Assembly: GCA_002224055.1 (NCBI GenBank)
Contig: AZLU01000041.1
Location: 154,883 to 218,882 of the forward strand
Length of the DNA stretch: 64,000 nt
Direction: 5' to 3'
Source of the DNA: Pezizomycotina sp. ARF18
Lineage: Eukaryota > Ascomycota
Below the pieces are notes generated by a model. The model ran no database searches. It saw only the letters and a list, made by a program, of their open reading frames with translations, and was not told the origin of the DNA. Shown here one piece after another: positions 51,181 through 63,683 of this stretch (the stretch's first letter is position 1; each line of letters opens with the position of its first letter). The translations under genes and the position numbers were made by a program.

Positions 51181-52976
51181 TTAGAAGCGGCGGAAGCGGT
51201 AAGACTTGGGAGAGCCTGGTAAGAGGTCGGGGAGCCTGGTATTGGCTGCCACCCTGCTGCTTACCCTGCTCACCTCCCTGTTGCTGCTTACCCTCCTGGC
51301 CACCCTGCTTCTGCTGTCCTTCCTGACCGCCCTGCTTCTGCTCACCTCCCTGCTTCTGCTCACCTCCCTGCTTCTGCTCACCTCCTGCTTCTGCTCACCT
51401 CCCTTTTGCTGCTTGCCCTGTTCTCCACCCTGTTGTTGCTTGCTTGCTCGCCTCCCTGTTGCTGCTTACCCTCCTCACCACCTTGCTTTTGCTCACCACC
51501 CTGCTTCTGTTCGCCGCCTGCTTCTGTTCGCCGCCCTGCTTCTGTTCGCCGCCTGCTGTCCCTGCTCGGCTCCGCAGGTAGGCTTCTGGCCTCCCTGCTC
51601 ACCTCCCTTTTGACCGCCTTGTTCTCCTCCCTTCTGGCCACCCTGTTCTCCTCCCTTCTGGCCACCTTTTTGCTGGCCACCGGCTTCTTTGGCACCGCCG
51701 TAGCTAGGAGGCATCTGTTCCCCTCCTTGCTGGCCGCCCTTTTCACCGCCTTTCTGGCCTCCCTGTTGCTTTCCGCCTCCTGAGAGCCTCCAGCGCCTTG
51801 TTGGCCTCCTTGTTGCATACCCCCCTCTTGTCCACCCTGCTTTCCGCCTTCCTGTCCTCCTTGCTTACCACCTTCCTGACCGCCCTTCTGCCGCCTTCTT
51901 GACCGCCCTTCTGACCGCCTTCTTGACCGCCTTTCTGGCCACCTTCCTGACCGCCCTTCTGGCCGCCTTCTTGGCCGCCCTGTTGGCCACCTTTCTGGCC
52001 ACCTTCTTGACCGCCTTTCTGGCACCTTCTTGACCGCCCTTCTGGCCGCCCTGTTGGCCACCCTTCTGGCCGCCTTCTTGACCGCCCTGCTGACCGCCCT
52101 GCTGACCACCCTTCTGGCCACCGAGTGTAGCAGTGCATGTGCAGGATGAGCCGCCCTGCTGCTGGCCGCCCTTTTGACCGCCTTGCTGCTGGCCACCCTG
52201 CTCGCCACCTTTCTGGCCACCCTGCTCTCCGCCTTTCTGGCCGCCCTGCTCTCCGCCTTTCTGGCCGCCCTGCTCTCCACCTTTCTGTCCTCCTTGTTCT
52301 CCTCCCTTCTGACCGCCTTCTTGACCGCCCTTCTGGCCGCCTTCTTGACCGCCCTTCTGACCGCCTTCTTGCCGCCTTTCTGACCACTTCTTGACCGCCT
52401 TTCTGGCCGCCTTCTTGAGAGCCTCCGGCGCCGTATTGAGAGCCGCCAGCACCTTGCTGACCACCTTCACCTCCCTTCTGGCCACCCTGCTCTCCACCTT
52501 TCTGTCCTCCTTGTTCTCCTCCCTTTTGACCGCCTTCTTGGCCGCCCTGTTGGCCTCCTTTCTGGCCGCCTTCTTGACCGCCCTTCTGGCCGCCTTCTTG
52601 ACCGCCCTTCTGGCCGCCTTCCTGTGAGCCGCCGGCGCCTGCTGGCCGCCCTGCTCACCACCTTTCTGGCCTCCTTCCTGGCCTCCTTGTTGTTTTCCTC
52701 CCTCTTGGGATCCTCCGGCGCCTTCCTGGCCTCCCTGCTGTCCTCCGTAGGTAGGAGGAGGACCGTAGGTGGCAGGAGGGCCGTAGGTGCGCTTGCGGCG
52801 GGCCTGGCGGATGGCCGCGGCGCGAGGGATGATGTGAGCACCGCCAGCTACGGCAGCGGGAGTACGGTGCTGGAGAGTGGAGACGGAGCGGGCCGAGTTG
52901 CCGTTGGCGAGAGGGCGGGCATGCCGGAAGCGGCAGCGGCGAGGAAGAGAGAGATGATGACGGAGGTAGCCTTCAT
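51181..52976 (-). CDS. Secreted Gly/Gln/Lys/Glu-rich repeat protein
   Basis: The start at 52976 gives the signal peptide MKATSVIISLFLAAAASG. One frame change later comes ARPLANGNSARSVSTLQHRT, then AAIRQARRKRTYGPPATYG. From about 52745 to 51240 the protein is almost only Gly, Gln, Lys and Glu in short repeats of the type GGQEGGQKGGEQGGQQQGG. Single breaks include GGSSCTCTATLGG (about 52125-52160), which holds two cysteines. The C-terminus carries repeated KQGGEQ units and either SPKSYRFRRF* or a Pro/Leu-rich end in another frame. Length is about 590 residues. Frames alternate several times but the Gly/Gln register returns each time, so this is clearly the coding reading. The opposite strand gives only Leu/Ala strings. 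No family is recognised; the composition suggests a hydrophilic, disordered, extracellular matrix or wall polymer. Confidence 0.65.
51240..52745. repeat. Imperfect minisatellite encoding the GGQ repeats
   Basis: On the plus strand, units such as TTCTTGACCGCCCTTCTGG recur about every 24 bases, with 12-base sub-units (ACCGCCTTCTGG types). The array is degenerate at its edges and most regular at 51890-52360 and 52500-52625, suggesting unequal crossing-over or slippage within the gene. Assembly collapse or expansion is a risk here. Confidence 0.75.
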
Positions 52977-55701
52977 TTTGAAAATTATTGGATTATATTA
53001 AGGGAATCGTCTAAGTGGGAATATTTCGACTTGGGAGTTTTGAGGATTTTTTGGAAAATTTTTTTTTGTGATTTTGTGTTTGATATTAGATCGTTACTGC
53101 AAATGTGTACCGCTCTGCGTAAGAGATGTTGAGAAGTGGATTTGGTTAAAACCGCTCGGCGGGATTAAGAATTATATTATTCGTTAAGAATTAGAGGCCG
53201 TTAAGAAAGAGTTCGTTATAAAATTAGCTAGCTAATTTTGTAGTAGGAAATTCGTTTCTATCAAAGAAGTCGAGATATTAGAAGAATGATTAGACGATTG
53301 TATCGTGATGATGAGAGAAGAAAGAAACATCTGGGACGGGGAGTCGGAGGGTTCTTTATAGAACTCTCGAGGACGATATTCAGAATGTATGGAATGCGTA
53401 CAAACTTTGAGAGTAGGAACATACCGTGATGGTGGGTTATTCCGCTCAAAACGCGACGATGGTCCATATTCTCATCTGCCTGATAGTATCATCATCAGCA
53501 GGCCAAACTTGCAGAATACACACAGTAACTGCAGAGATGCTCGTGTTGACCTTGGTTCAATCGCGAAAAAAAAAAAGGAAAAAGCCAACAACCCATGGAG
53601 GTTCCGAAACAGCTTGGCAAAGTTCATGCTTTTTCTCAATTCTTGCGGGTAATTCATTTCCTTCCTTGATTCTCTTTTCCCTCTACGGTCTTTCGTCGTT
53701 GTGTCAGTGTATATCGCGATTCCTTGGCGGTGTTTGAAGTTCATTTGACCCCATGGTCTTGTCGTTCGAGAATAAGGGGAATTACTAGGTAGGAAAAATA
53801 TGACATATAGGGCGTATTTTGCAGGGAAAGTGCTGTCGATGCTGCAGGCAGCGTTGCGTGATCAAGCTTCAAGGGCAAGAAAAGGCCAAGCAATACGGAG
53901 GCGATCCGCGGCGTCAAGCTAGAACAAATCAGCATTGGCAAATGTCAAGGGTATATTCCAAAAAAAAAAAAAAGAAAAGAAAAAGAAAAAGAAAAAGAAA
54001 GAATGAGAGTGAATGAATTCGTATCGAAGGGCTAGACCACTACTGCTTTTCTTGCATAGGCATGTTCATTCATGATATCGCGGTCGATACCTGTCTCTAT
54101 ACAAAAATACTCATAAAGGTGAAGCGGAATAGCGACAGATAAGTTTGAAAAAGGTGACATCACCAAGGATCCAGTGCATCGGCAAATCTCATTCAAAAAA
54201 ATTATTTCCAGGTAATGCTTGCTGCTCTGCCGTAGGTAATGTAAATCGCATTAGATCGCAATACGAGAGGCGTTGACCCCATCCCCTACAACGCGTAAAA
54301 GGGCAATGAAGGCTTCATGGGGCTGGAGTTGATCTTAGCAGAAGTTTATCCGGGGATCAGCACCGCAATGTTTCCAGTGAGCGTCTGTTGATGTAGGGAA
54401 CGTCAGGGATAAGCGGCTCTTTTTCGCCATTTCCCGACAGCCTGAGTTTCCGCTGCAGGATAAAAGGGTAAAAAGTTTTCCATATTGTCTCCCTGGCACA
54501 GGCGACAGACCAGTTCATTCTGATTTGGCGGGCCTACCTGGGGCCACACGCTATTTGCCGTCACCACGGGGGCCTGGTTGGCTGGAAAGCGAAAGGGGGG
54601 CTTTTAGTGCTTGTTCAGGGATGCATTCTGTGGTATCGATAAGTTCGATTCGCGGGCCAAGAAGTCCAAATTCGTATTCATGAAGCTTGTTGTTGTTGTT
54701 GTTGTTGCTCATGAAATCAAGTCCAAGAGCTCTGCATTGGCCAAGTCAAACACGCCTCCTACGGACGACCGTAGTAGATCCCTTCCTAAAGTGCACGTAA
54801 CCCTTTTTCTCTTCCAATTCTTCTTCTTCTTGTCAGGAACTGTGATTGTTCATGTCCATCAGGTTTAAAAGAGGTCGGTTTCTATTTTTATGAATTGAGA
54901 GAACGTGATGGATAGACAAAAAACATGGATTTGGGATGTTGAAGTTCGTTCAGTGACGACTTCTTTGGGTCGGCTAGGAAATCGACCGATCGTCTCCACT
55001 CACCTCTCGAGTCCTCGCCCCGCTTCAATAACGAAGACTTAGGCCCCGTCCACGTCCTTTTGCCTGAATGTCTCCCATCTCCGGCCTGCCCAGGTCGCCA
55101 ACCAGTTGCACCTCCAGTGCCCAGAGGCGGTTACGTGTGCGCCGAGAATCGTTTCGTTCCATATTGAGTTATAGGCGATAGTTCTTGTTGCGGAGAACAC
55201 TTGGTACGGGTTAACGGATGAAAACTTCGTGAAGTTCGTGAACGTGAGGATGGGGATGGTTTAAAAAGTTGTTTGTTTTGAAAGTGAGAAGTTGACGTAA
55301 ACCCCAAGGAGAGAGAAATAATAATAATAATAATAAAAATTGGCATAAAACAAAATTACCGTACAAAAAAATTACCTTACAAGAAAAATTACCATACAAG
55401 AAAACCACCATACAAAAAAATATCAGCCATACATACAAAACCATTAGCCATACGAAAAGATTTTTGCAGCTCCAGCAAGTATCACTAACCACGCTGCACA
55501 TCTCGATCACAATTCACTAGCAAACTCATATCACCCGTATTCCCTCTCTCCTAATCATCTTGACTCTCATCGTTTTACGGCACGTTCGTCCCAACGAACC
55601 AATCAAGACAAGTTGACCCATCATGGAGCTTATGTCCGTTCAGGAGCAGCCAACCAGGTATCTTTATTAAAAGAACAAGGGTTAACCTCAGCTGCGGAGA
55701 A
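52977..55701. other. Intergenic, simple repeats only
   Basis: No gene is supported. The left end is the promoter side of the repeat-protein gene. Simple repeats include an A/G-rich stretch (53962-54002), GTT units (about 54688-54708), ATA units (55319-55336) and the degenerate array at 55355-55421. Short frames, such as 54611-54868 with poly-Val, follow these repeats. Confidence 0.45.
55355..55421 (+). repeat. Degenerate 16-17 bp tandem repeat
   Basis: Units of the form ATTACCNTACAANAAAA start at 55355, 55371, 55388 and about 55404, with weaker copies (CCATACATACAAAACC) to about 55460. They follow an ATA microsatellite. Confidence 0.7.
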
Positions 55702-56524
55702 TCAAGCTTCAATAACCTTGTCATCACTTGCGTCCTTAGCCTTTTTCTTCTTGGCCTGGAGAAAAGAGGAATCGACCCAGTACCAGTTTATCTGCAACAT
55801 ACAAGCTTTCGTACGTGGAGAATGCTGCATGCCTAGACTTTCTTTTTTTTCGTTCGCTTCATAAATTCCCTCAACGAGCATGGGAACGCGTTTGACAATA
55901 TTTCGAACATCGGTCTTGGCAACAGATAGATTAAGCATGAGGAAGGTAGTATTCACTATCTGTCCAGGTGATGTGCGGCAATCGTCGAAAGTATCGAGAG
56001 GCGATTGTGCATACGATATCGATGTGGCTTTCTCTATGGCGATGCGCTGTGCATTCGTCTTTGTTAACGTCGTACGTAGAAGTATTTGATGCATCGCCAC
56101 GTCGATATCTGGTACGAAGAAGGGCTTCAAAGCCTCAAGCTGAATTGTATGCAGCGTTGCATTCTGCACGATGAGCTCGAAATATCGCGCGAATCTTGTC
56201 ACCCGTCCGATTGCGGCTGGCATTGATGAATTATTAACTCATTCGCGACAGTCACTGCAAAGCGCTGATTTGTCATTACCTTAAGAAGCAAGTCCATCAA
56301 CTTTTCCATGATCTCCTCCGCGACCGCTCGTATACGTGCTAGACGATCCGAGAGACTCTCATGTCAAACTCGATCCACGAAGAGTGTCGTTGCTTTCTAG
56401 TGTCAATTGGAAGGTTAAAGCGAGGGAATCCGAAACTCACGATAGTGTTTCTTCCTAGATTTTCCACATGGTCTCGTCCGGGCTTTGCCCAATCTGGCGA
56501 TTCTTCGGCAATTCCAGTATTCAC
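55702..56524 (-). CDS. Unknown protein, at least two exons
   Basis: The family is not recognised. Minus strand: the first block (56441-56524) starts MNTGIAEESPDWAKPGRDHV and ends GRNTI at a GTGAGT donor. A 44-bp intron (56397-56440) with CTTTAAC and CACTAG is likely. The next block contains SLSDRLARIRAVAEEIMEKL (about 56290-56345). After a frame change near 56225, a 173-codon frame runs to the stop at 55702: RFARYFELIVQNATLHTIQL, PFFVPDIDVAMHQILLRTTL, SYAQSPLDTFDDCRTSPGQI and KTDVRNIVKRVPMLVEGIYE, ending in a Lys-rich tail KKKKAKDASDDKVIEA. No signal peptide or membrane helix is seen, so a cytosolic or nuclear protein is likely. The 5' end may lie upstream of 56524. Confidence 0.45.
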
Positions 56525-57627
56525 TGCCTTTTTTTCTCGCCTGTAAACGGATACTAGTTACGCTCTTCTTTGACAGGGCATTCCCTCCCTATAGGGATTT
56601 ATTTTACAAAACTTCCTTGGAATTTTCCTTTTTCCTTCAAGTTGAAACGGTCTCCCATCTTTTCGGAAATGCTATACAAGGCGTCTGAAACTACCAATTT
56701 TTCCTTTTTTTTCTTTTCTTTTTTTTTTTTTTTGGAGAGCATGGGGGATTATAATGCATGCAGTGTCATATGCGGGACACGATTCGGCAAAGAAGTTTGG
56801 CCTTATCTTTTGAAACGGCAAAACGGGTGCTTATACATTCCTCTTTTATAACTACCCGTTGGTCGCGGATATCACGACTCTTTTTCTTGGCCCGAACAGA
56901 TCTGCGACGCCGTTCTTTGCTGTTCTCCCTTTCCGTCAGTTCCCTTTTCTTTTCTTATTATTACCTTTGTTGGTTGACCTTCGAAGGCAAAGGACGGAGA
57001 TGGTCTCCTACGGTACAGTCAGTCAGTCAACTGATTCAATTTCAACCTCTCGATTTTTAGGAATGGAGTGGAAGCCTGTGCGACTGATCGTTTTCATTCG
57101 CCTTACTTTGAAAGACTGACAATCAATCTTATACTAAGGGTGAAAGGAAACCAGGATGGACTGAAAACCACTCACTACCTTCCCATCTATCGACGGGCTC
57201 TTCATGGGGACTGTCCGCAAGAGCGTCTTCGTGCACCGGTCGGACTCTCGGCCAGCATCCATATTGGAAATTTCTTCCTGAGCATCGGACCATCACTCCC
57301 TTTACTTTTTTTCTCATGGTGATGCTTTTATTGAGGTATTCTAGGATTTTCCATGGACGTTTAGGTCGTATCGTGCTGGTAGCGTGAACGCCTAGAGAAG
57401 CCTTTTTTTAACTACTATATTCCGTATACTGAGTAAATTTGGAGACGGGGCTTGTCAGGTCCCCTCTACTCCATACCGTTGCGCAATCCCTAGAGTCTCG
57501 ATTAATATCCATGCTTTTAAGCATAAGCCAGAGAGAAAACTTGAATATCAGTGGATTTTACCTGTCCCTTCGTGTGATCTTCCATACGAAGACTTGATTT
57601 CATTCCAGAAGTCTTCCATAGTAAGCC

Positions 57628-57661
<34 letters not shown>
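57628..57661 (+). repeat. T14-A20 homopolymer junction
   Basis: Fourteen T (57628-57641) run directly into twenty A (57642-57661). It is a perfect palindrome of 28 bases and could extrude a cruciform or mark two abutting poly(A) ends of opposite strands. Confidence 0.85.
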
Positions 57662-57662
<1 letters not shown>

Positions 57663-58760
57663 ACCGAATTTAATGTCTCCCGAGGATCAAGCTATACGAA
57701 TAAAACCGCGGAACCAATGTCTGTATGTTATTCACTTTCGACGTGAGTATACACTCCGCAATACCACGGCTAACTTCTACCTAAAAGCCTTGGCTTGTCT
57801 TTTCCCTAGGAAAAGGCATCTGAGTACAGATCAACAAACTGCTGTCTTTCTACTTTCGTGGCAAGCACATGGGCATAGATACCGGTAATTGCCTCCAACA
57901 TTTTGACAACGGTATATAGCGTTAGTTATGAATATCTAAATTTATCACAGTGCAAGGATGCAATTATAAATTTGCTGTTTAGTTAGTGTTAGTTCGTTAG
58001 TTAGTCAGTCTTTTTTTTTGGGGTGGAATTTGGGGGCGGGAGAAAAATGCGCAAATCAGTTGGCGATTCCGCGTATAAGGCACCAACGGACAACGCCGGG
58101 TGCTATGCTATCGTGATCGTGATACCGGATATTCTGCCATTTAATTCTTCTACTCGAGCCTTGAGTTGATAATTGCTACGATATTTTCAAGTATGCTTAT
58201 ATCTATATCATTGAAGCGTTACATAGGAGCCGTTTATACGAGGCGTCACATCGGATTTTACATCCACCGTTATTCCGAGCCTAACGCGATGGGAATAAAG
58301 CGTCAAGAACATCTACAAGTTGGTTTTACACCCTTGGAATTTTTATGATCATTTTCAATGACTAGTCTCATTACTACTACTATTATCTTCTTATTTACGA
58401 GTATAAAAACAATAAGGCGTTGTGTGTATACTTAAGTAATATTTTGAACTAATTTATTACGCTACTAGTAAAAGGGACTCGGAGAAGAAGAAAAAATCTA
58501 CATGAAAAATAAGCGTAAAACAGCAACTAAAACAAATTATTCATGGCAAAGTTGAATATAACCCGAAGAAACATTTCCCTTTCTCTTCTTATTATTCTAT
58601 TCTATTTTAAAGGGTCTTGTAAGATAATGCGTAATCCGCTATCTTTCATTTAATGTCCGACACGGATCCCGAAGAATACGCAAAGATTCAGAAGCATAAA
58701 CCGAGGTAAATGTCTTTTCTCGCATAGTCGACCCTAGGGTCAAATATATCGTCTTTTACT

Positions 58761-58826
58761 TATTTTTATTTTTATTTTTATTTTTATTTTTATTTTTTTT
58801 AATTTATTTTTTTTATTTTATTTTTG
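58761..58826 (+). repeat. (TTTTTA)n simple repeat
   Basis: Repeats of TTTTTA in its first half, then less regular T/A runs. It lies just 3' of the Ser/Thr-rich gene on the minus strand, probably in its 3' UTR. Confidence 0.85.
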
Positions 58827-58839
58827 CAAATTAATTAAA

Positions 58840-61800
58840 TTAACCGAACGGCCACCACCAAGAATTCGCTTTCGTGGCAGTTTCCGTCATAATAGAAGTA
58901 GTAGGAACCGCGCTCGTACTCGGTTCCGGCGTCTGGGTTATCGTAATTAAGCTCGAAGTAGGCGTCTGCGTTATGCTGCTGCTACTACTTGAGGTGGTCA
59001 TCGCTGGCGACTCCGACGAGCTGCTCGGCATAGCCATCGATGAGCTCGTGGAGGTAATAGGCGCGGGGGATGAGATTGTGGTGGTTACCCCGGGCGAGCT
59101 GCTGCTGCTCGTCATCACGGAGGAGCTACTTGGGCTCGCAGACGTCGCGATTCCTCCCTCGCTTGTCGTCGGCTCAGGCGGCAAGTCTGGATCCCTAAAC
59201 GTGGAACTGCTGGTCATCATCGTTGACGAACTGCTAGGCGGTGCTGAAGACGAGGAGCTGCTGGTACTGGATACAACCGATGTAAAAGAGCTTCCCGCGC
59301 TGCCGGAAGAGGTGGAAAATACGCTCGTGGTAGGTTCTTGCGTCGTCGTGGGCTCAGGCGGCAAGTCCGGGTCTCTGAAAGTCGAGCTGCTGCTCGTCAT
59401 CGTCGATGAGCTTTGCTGGCTCGTGACCGTGTTGGAAGTGACTGTAGATGTTGTTACCGTTGTAGATGAAGAAATTACGCTGCTGCTGCTGCTGCTCCCG
59501 CTGGTGGTTCCAGCTGCCGATGTTGTTGGTACTTGCGAAGTAGAGGAATCCCCGCTTGGTTGCGGAACGGTAGTCGTTACGGCCGAGGAGACGCTGCTGC
59601 TTGATCCGGAACTTTGGGGCGACGGCGAGCTGGTAGACGTAGAAATAGCCACTGATGTACTGGTGGATGGCGACATGGCCGCGGGCGATGATGTAGGTGC
59701 GCCGAGGAGGACATTCCCGAGGATGTGGGCATTCCCGGAGATGTGGGCATTGCCATCGATGTGGAAATTACGGTGGACGAAGACATTCCGACGAAGAGGA
59801 CATGCCTGAAGATGACGGCATTCCCGTAGAGGAGGACATTCCCGTAGATGAAGGCATACCGAAGACGTAGGCATTCCAGTAGATGTTGAAGGTGCTGTAG
59901 ACGTCGACATTATCGTTGAGGATGACATTACCGTAGATGAAGACGCGACGCTACCGTGCTCGAGCTTGAAGCCTGGGACGATGTGGATCCCGACCCGCTC
60001 ATCGTAGAAGTCATCGCCTCGGAAGTTGCCGAAGACGAGGACATTACCGAAGATAACGACGTAACCATAGACGGAGACATTCCCGTTGACGATGTCATGA
60101 CCGTACTGCTAGATGACAGAGTAACTATTGAGGAAGTCATGACGGAAGAGATCATAGATGTACTAGCAGATGAGGGCGAAACTGAAGGCGAAGTCATAAC
60201 GGAAGATGAAGTCATAACGGAAGATGAAGTCATAACGGAAGAGGAACTCATAATGGAGGAAGAACTCATTTCCGACGATGGACTCATAAGGGAAGACGAA
60301 GTCATAACCGTACTAGTTGAAGGCGAGACGATGGGAGACGAGGTCACATCGAAGATGACATGGAGCTGCTGCTACTCGAGCTCGCGCCACTGGGGGACGA
60401 GGTAGATCCAGACCGCTCATTGTGGAAGTTGTCATCGCTCCGGAGGTACTCGTTACCATCACCACGGTCGCAGGCGACGAGGCACTGCTACCGCTGCTAG
60501 TCATTGCGGTACTGGAGCTCCCTTGGGGAGTAGTCGTTACGGTTACGATCGCGGTGCTCATGCCTGAACTTTGGGAGGACGAGGTGGCGCTCGATCCAAC
60601 CGACGACGTAGAGCCTGGTGCCATGGGAGAAGTTTGGGACGGTGAGGATCCTGGGGCGGGCATGCTGGACGAAGACATGATACTGGAAGTTCCTATAGAT
60701 GATGGCGTGACGCTGCTGCTGCTCATGGTCGATTGCCCTGAGACGTCATCGATGAACTCCCGCTCGACGCGTGTGAGCTGGTGGTAGTAACGCCCGCCCC
60801 GCCTGGCTGCTGGCAACCGAACTCGATCCCGTCATGTCAGACGACGGCACAGTTGTCGTTATAACAGTCATCGTACTCCCTCGTTTACAGTTGTCATCGT
60901 GACGATAGAAGTACTTGGTTGACTAGTAGACGAAACCTGAGACGAAACCGAGCTACTCGAGGCGCTTGTCGATGGAGCAGAAGACGAAGCCGAAGATGTC
61001 ATGGATGTTCCGCTGTTCATTGAAGAGGAACCCATCGAGGAGGAACCATTGACGATGTACCCATTGGGCTAGGAGACGTAACGTGAGACGAGCTGCTCGA
61101 AACTACGTTCGAAGAACCCGACGATGGGATACTAGACGTCATGCTGCTAACCGGGTCGTTCCGACGGTAATGCTCGTGGTAGTAACCACGGACTGCGTAG
61201 TCGTTACGACCGTGGAGCTATGCAGTGTGGAGCTGCCTCTGTCCTCCTGCGCTGGGACTTGATGAAGTAACAGTACTGGTTCCGCTAAGCTGCGAAGAAC
61301 CCGAGGACATCGTGTTCATATCCTGGCTGGTCATGTACTACTACTATGGAGACTAGACGACGTAACTGTAGAAGTCTGCATTCCTGTCGTCATAGAAGCC
61401 GACGTCGTCGTTTGAATAGTGGCCATCGAGGACTACTTTGCATCGAGGAGCTGCTCTGGCTTCCGACGGCGGTAGTCGGTGGCTGTGAGCTAGAAGAACT
61501 TAGCATCGTCGAACTTGAACTAATACTGTTGTCGATGAACTGGCTCCGGAAGACGTCAGGATGCTGGAACTAGAGGAACCCTGCGTTGGAGAAGACGAGC
61601 TTGCTCCTACCGCCGTCGTGACTACTATGACAGTAGTCGAGGTGTGCTCAGTAGTTAAAGGCGGCGCAGACAAGCTTGCGGAGCTACTGCTCGTCATGCT
61701 GCTGGTCAACATAGTGCTGCTCAGAGTACTGGAATGTGTCGAACTGCTTTGGAGCGAGGAGGAAGACACCACGGAAGAGGAAGCGACCGAGCTAGAAAGT

Positions 61801-63650
61801 GAACGGTAGTTGAGCTCATCATTGTTGGAAGAGCTCGATTCAGTCTGTGGAGCACTGGAAGTTACCATGCTACTGTATAATGACGTGGAACTGCTTCCCA
61901 GGTTGGTGGACGTGCTAGGGACACTCGAGGTACTTTGCGCACTCGATGTTACTACGTATACTCGATGTCCTCTGGGTACTTGAGTCTCGGCCGACGACGA
62001 TCCTGCGGGGCTGGTACTGCTTGTCGATGTTATTCCTCAACAGAGCTTGTACTGTGAGTGGAGACAGTGCTCGAGACCATTGACGAGCTACCCTCGCTGG
62101 AAGAATGCACGGTACTGGAACTGGACGACGGGATTACCAAAGAAGAAGAAGCGTCGGAGCTCGTCGCTGACGAAGTGGTTGCACTATCACAGTCGAGCTT
62201 GAAGTCACAATAACGACCGATGAGTGAGAAGACGTGGTGGTACCTCCGAGCGTGGTTGATATATCCATCTTCGAGGAGGATTCAGGAGACGTGAGCTGGA
62301 AATAATGGAGCTACTCGGCGGCTGGTGGCAGGTACGCTACTCGTGGACGCGGACGAGACCGTGCTAGTATGTACACTGCTCGTCGCACGGCTGAAATCGT
62401 GCCGCTGCTGCTGCCAGGATGCGTAGTAGAGCTCGAAATGCCAGCCGTCACAGTGCTAATTTCCGGTGGATGGAACAGAAGACGTAGTAATGTCGGAACT
62501 GCTGCTCGAACTATCTTGGCTACTAGTGGCCACAGATGAAGACACAGTTGTGGTTCCGGCTCCTGGCGATGTTGAAGATGACGAAGACGCGTGGCTGCTT
62601 GTTGCAAGAGTGCTACTGCTGAAAGCCGAGGTGTTGGTGGTCGTGACTTGTGTGTTGGAACTGACACGGCTCGAAGAGCTGGAACTTGCCACCGATAGAT
62701 GACGAACTCGATACAACAGAGCTAGGCGAGATCCCGTGGGAGGATGTCAATGAGCTGCTCAACGGCGTACAGAGGAGCTGCTGGCATGCGTTGAACTAGG
62801 CGCGATGACGGTCGTTGGAATGGAGGTATCGCTTGATGAAACCGTGGTTCCGGTCACGATAGACGACGAGCTAACCGTAGAGCTGGAATGAATGGACGGC
62901 GAACTGACCACAGAGCTAGATTGAGTTGAGGAAGAGCTAACTCCAGAGCTGAAATGGATGGAAGTATCGGAGAGCAGAAGTTGTGGCGTTGCTGAGGAAC
63001 CAGGAGAATGGCTCGAGGTGACGGCACTGCTACTATCAACAGAGCTCGAAGTTTGAGACGAGGAAGCGGATGTGGTGACGAGCGTCGCCGTTTGAATGCG
63101 TAGACGACGAAGAACCTATCGCGGCCGATGAGAGTCGCCCCCAGGGTGCTCGAACTTACAGCAGTCATTGTTCCAGCAAGGGTCGTCGACGTGACAGGAT
63201 GCGTGGAGCCGCCACTACTCAACGCCGATGAACTATGAAGAGACGAAGAGGCGGATGTCGCAACAGCTGAGGCTGTTCCAGCCGATGAGGAACTCAAAGC
63301 AAGCAGACTACTCGATGAAGCATAGACAGATGAAACGCTCGTAAATCCAGGAATAGAGGTCGTCAGGGCGACCGACGTAGAAGCGATACTAGAAACTACC
63401 GAACTTGAAGAAGATGCGAGAGAGCTAGACGCCAAGCTAGAAGATTGGAGAGAAGTACTAGTCACTAGACTGCTGCTCAATTCGTAGTGGGATCGAAGCG
63501 GGAACTGACGTTGTAGCGTGCTAATCTGTTTAGTAGATGAAGTGTCGATGGTCCAAGCGTGCTGGACGTAAGGAGCGTCGGAGGCTGGCTCGTAGCGCTA
63601 GAGGAGCTAGATAGGCTCGAATACTTGATGATTCTGTGTTACTACTACCA

Positions 63651-63683
<33 letters not shown>

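Larger units (their letters stand above)
56541..58839. other. Intergenic, no gene supported
   Basis: Short plus-strand frames (56570-57322 in three overlapping pieces, 57673-57888, 58166-58348) show no domain. The stretch contains T-runs, the T14A20 junction at 57628-57661 and a (TTTTTA)n repeat at 58761-58826 beside the end of the Ser-rich gene. Confidence 0.45.

Noticed and set aside
51206-52627. Plus-strand Leu/Ala-rich frames of 69-135 codons
   Set aside because: They are antisense of the Gly/Gln/Lys/Glu codons; only the minus strand has a signal peptide and a coherent N-terminus.
58874-59809. A 311-codon plus-strand frame
   Set aside because: It is antisense of Ser/Thr codons. Its Val/Leu/Glu composition has no domain and it does not continue over the rest of the 5-kb mucin region.
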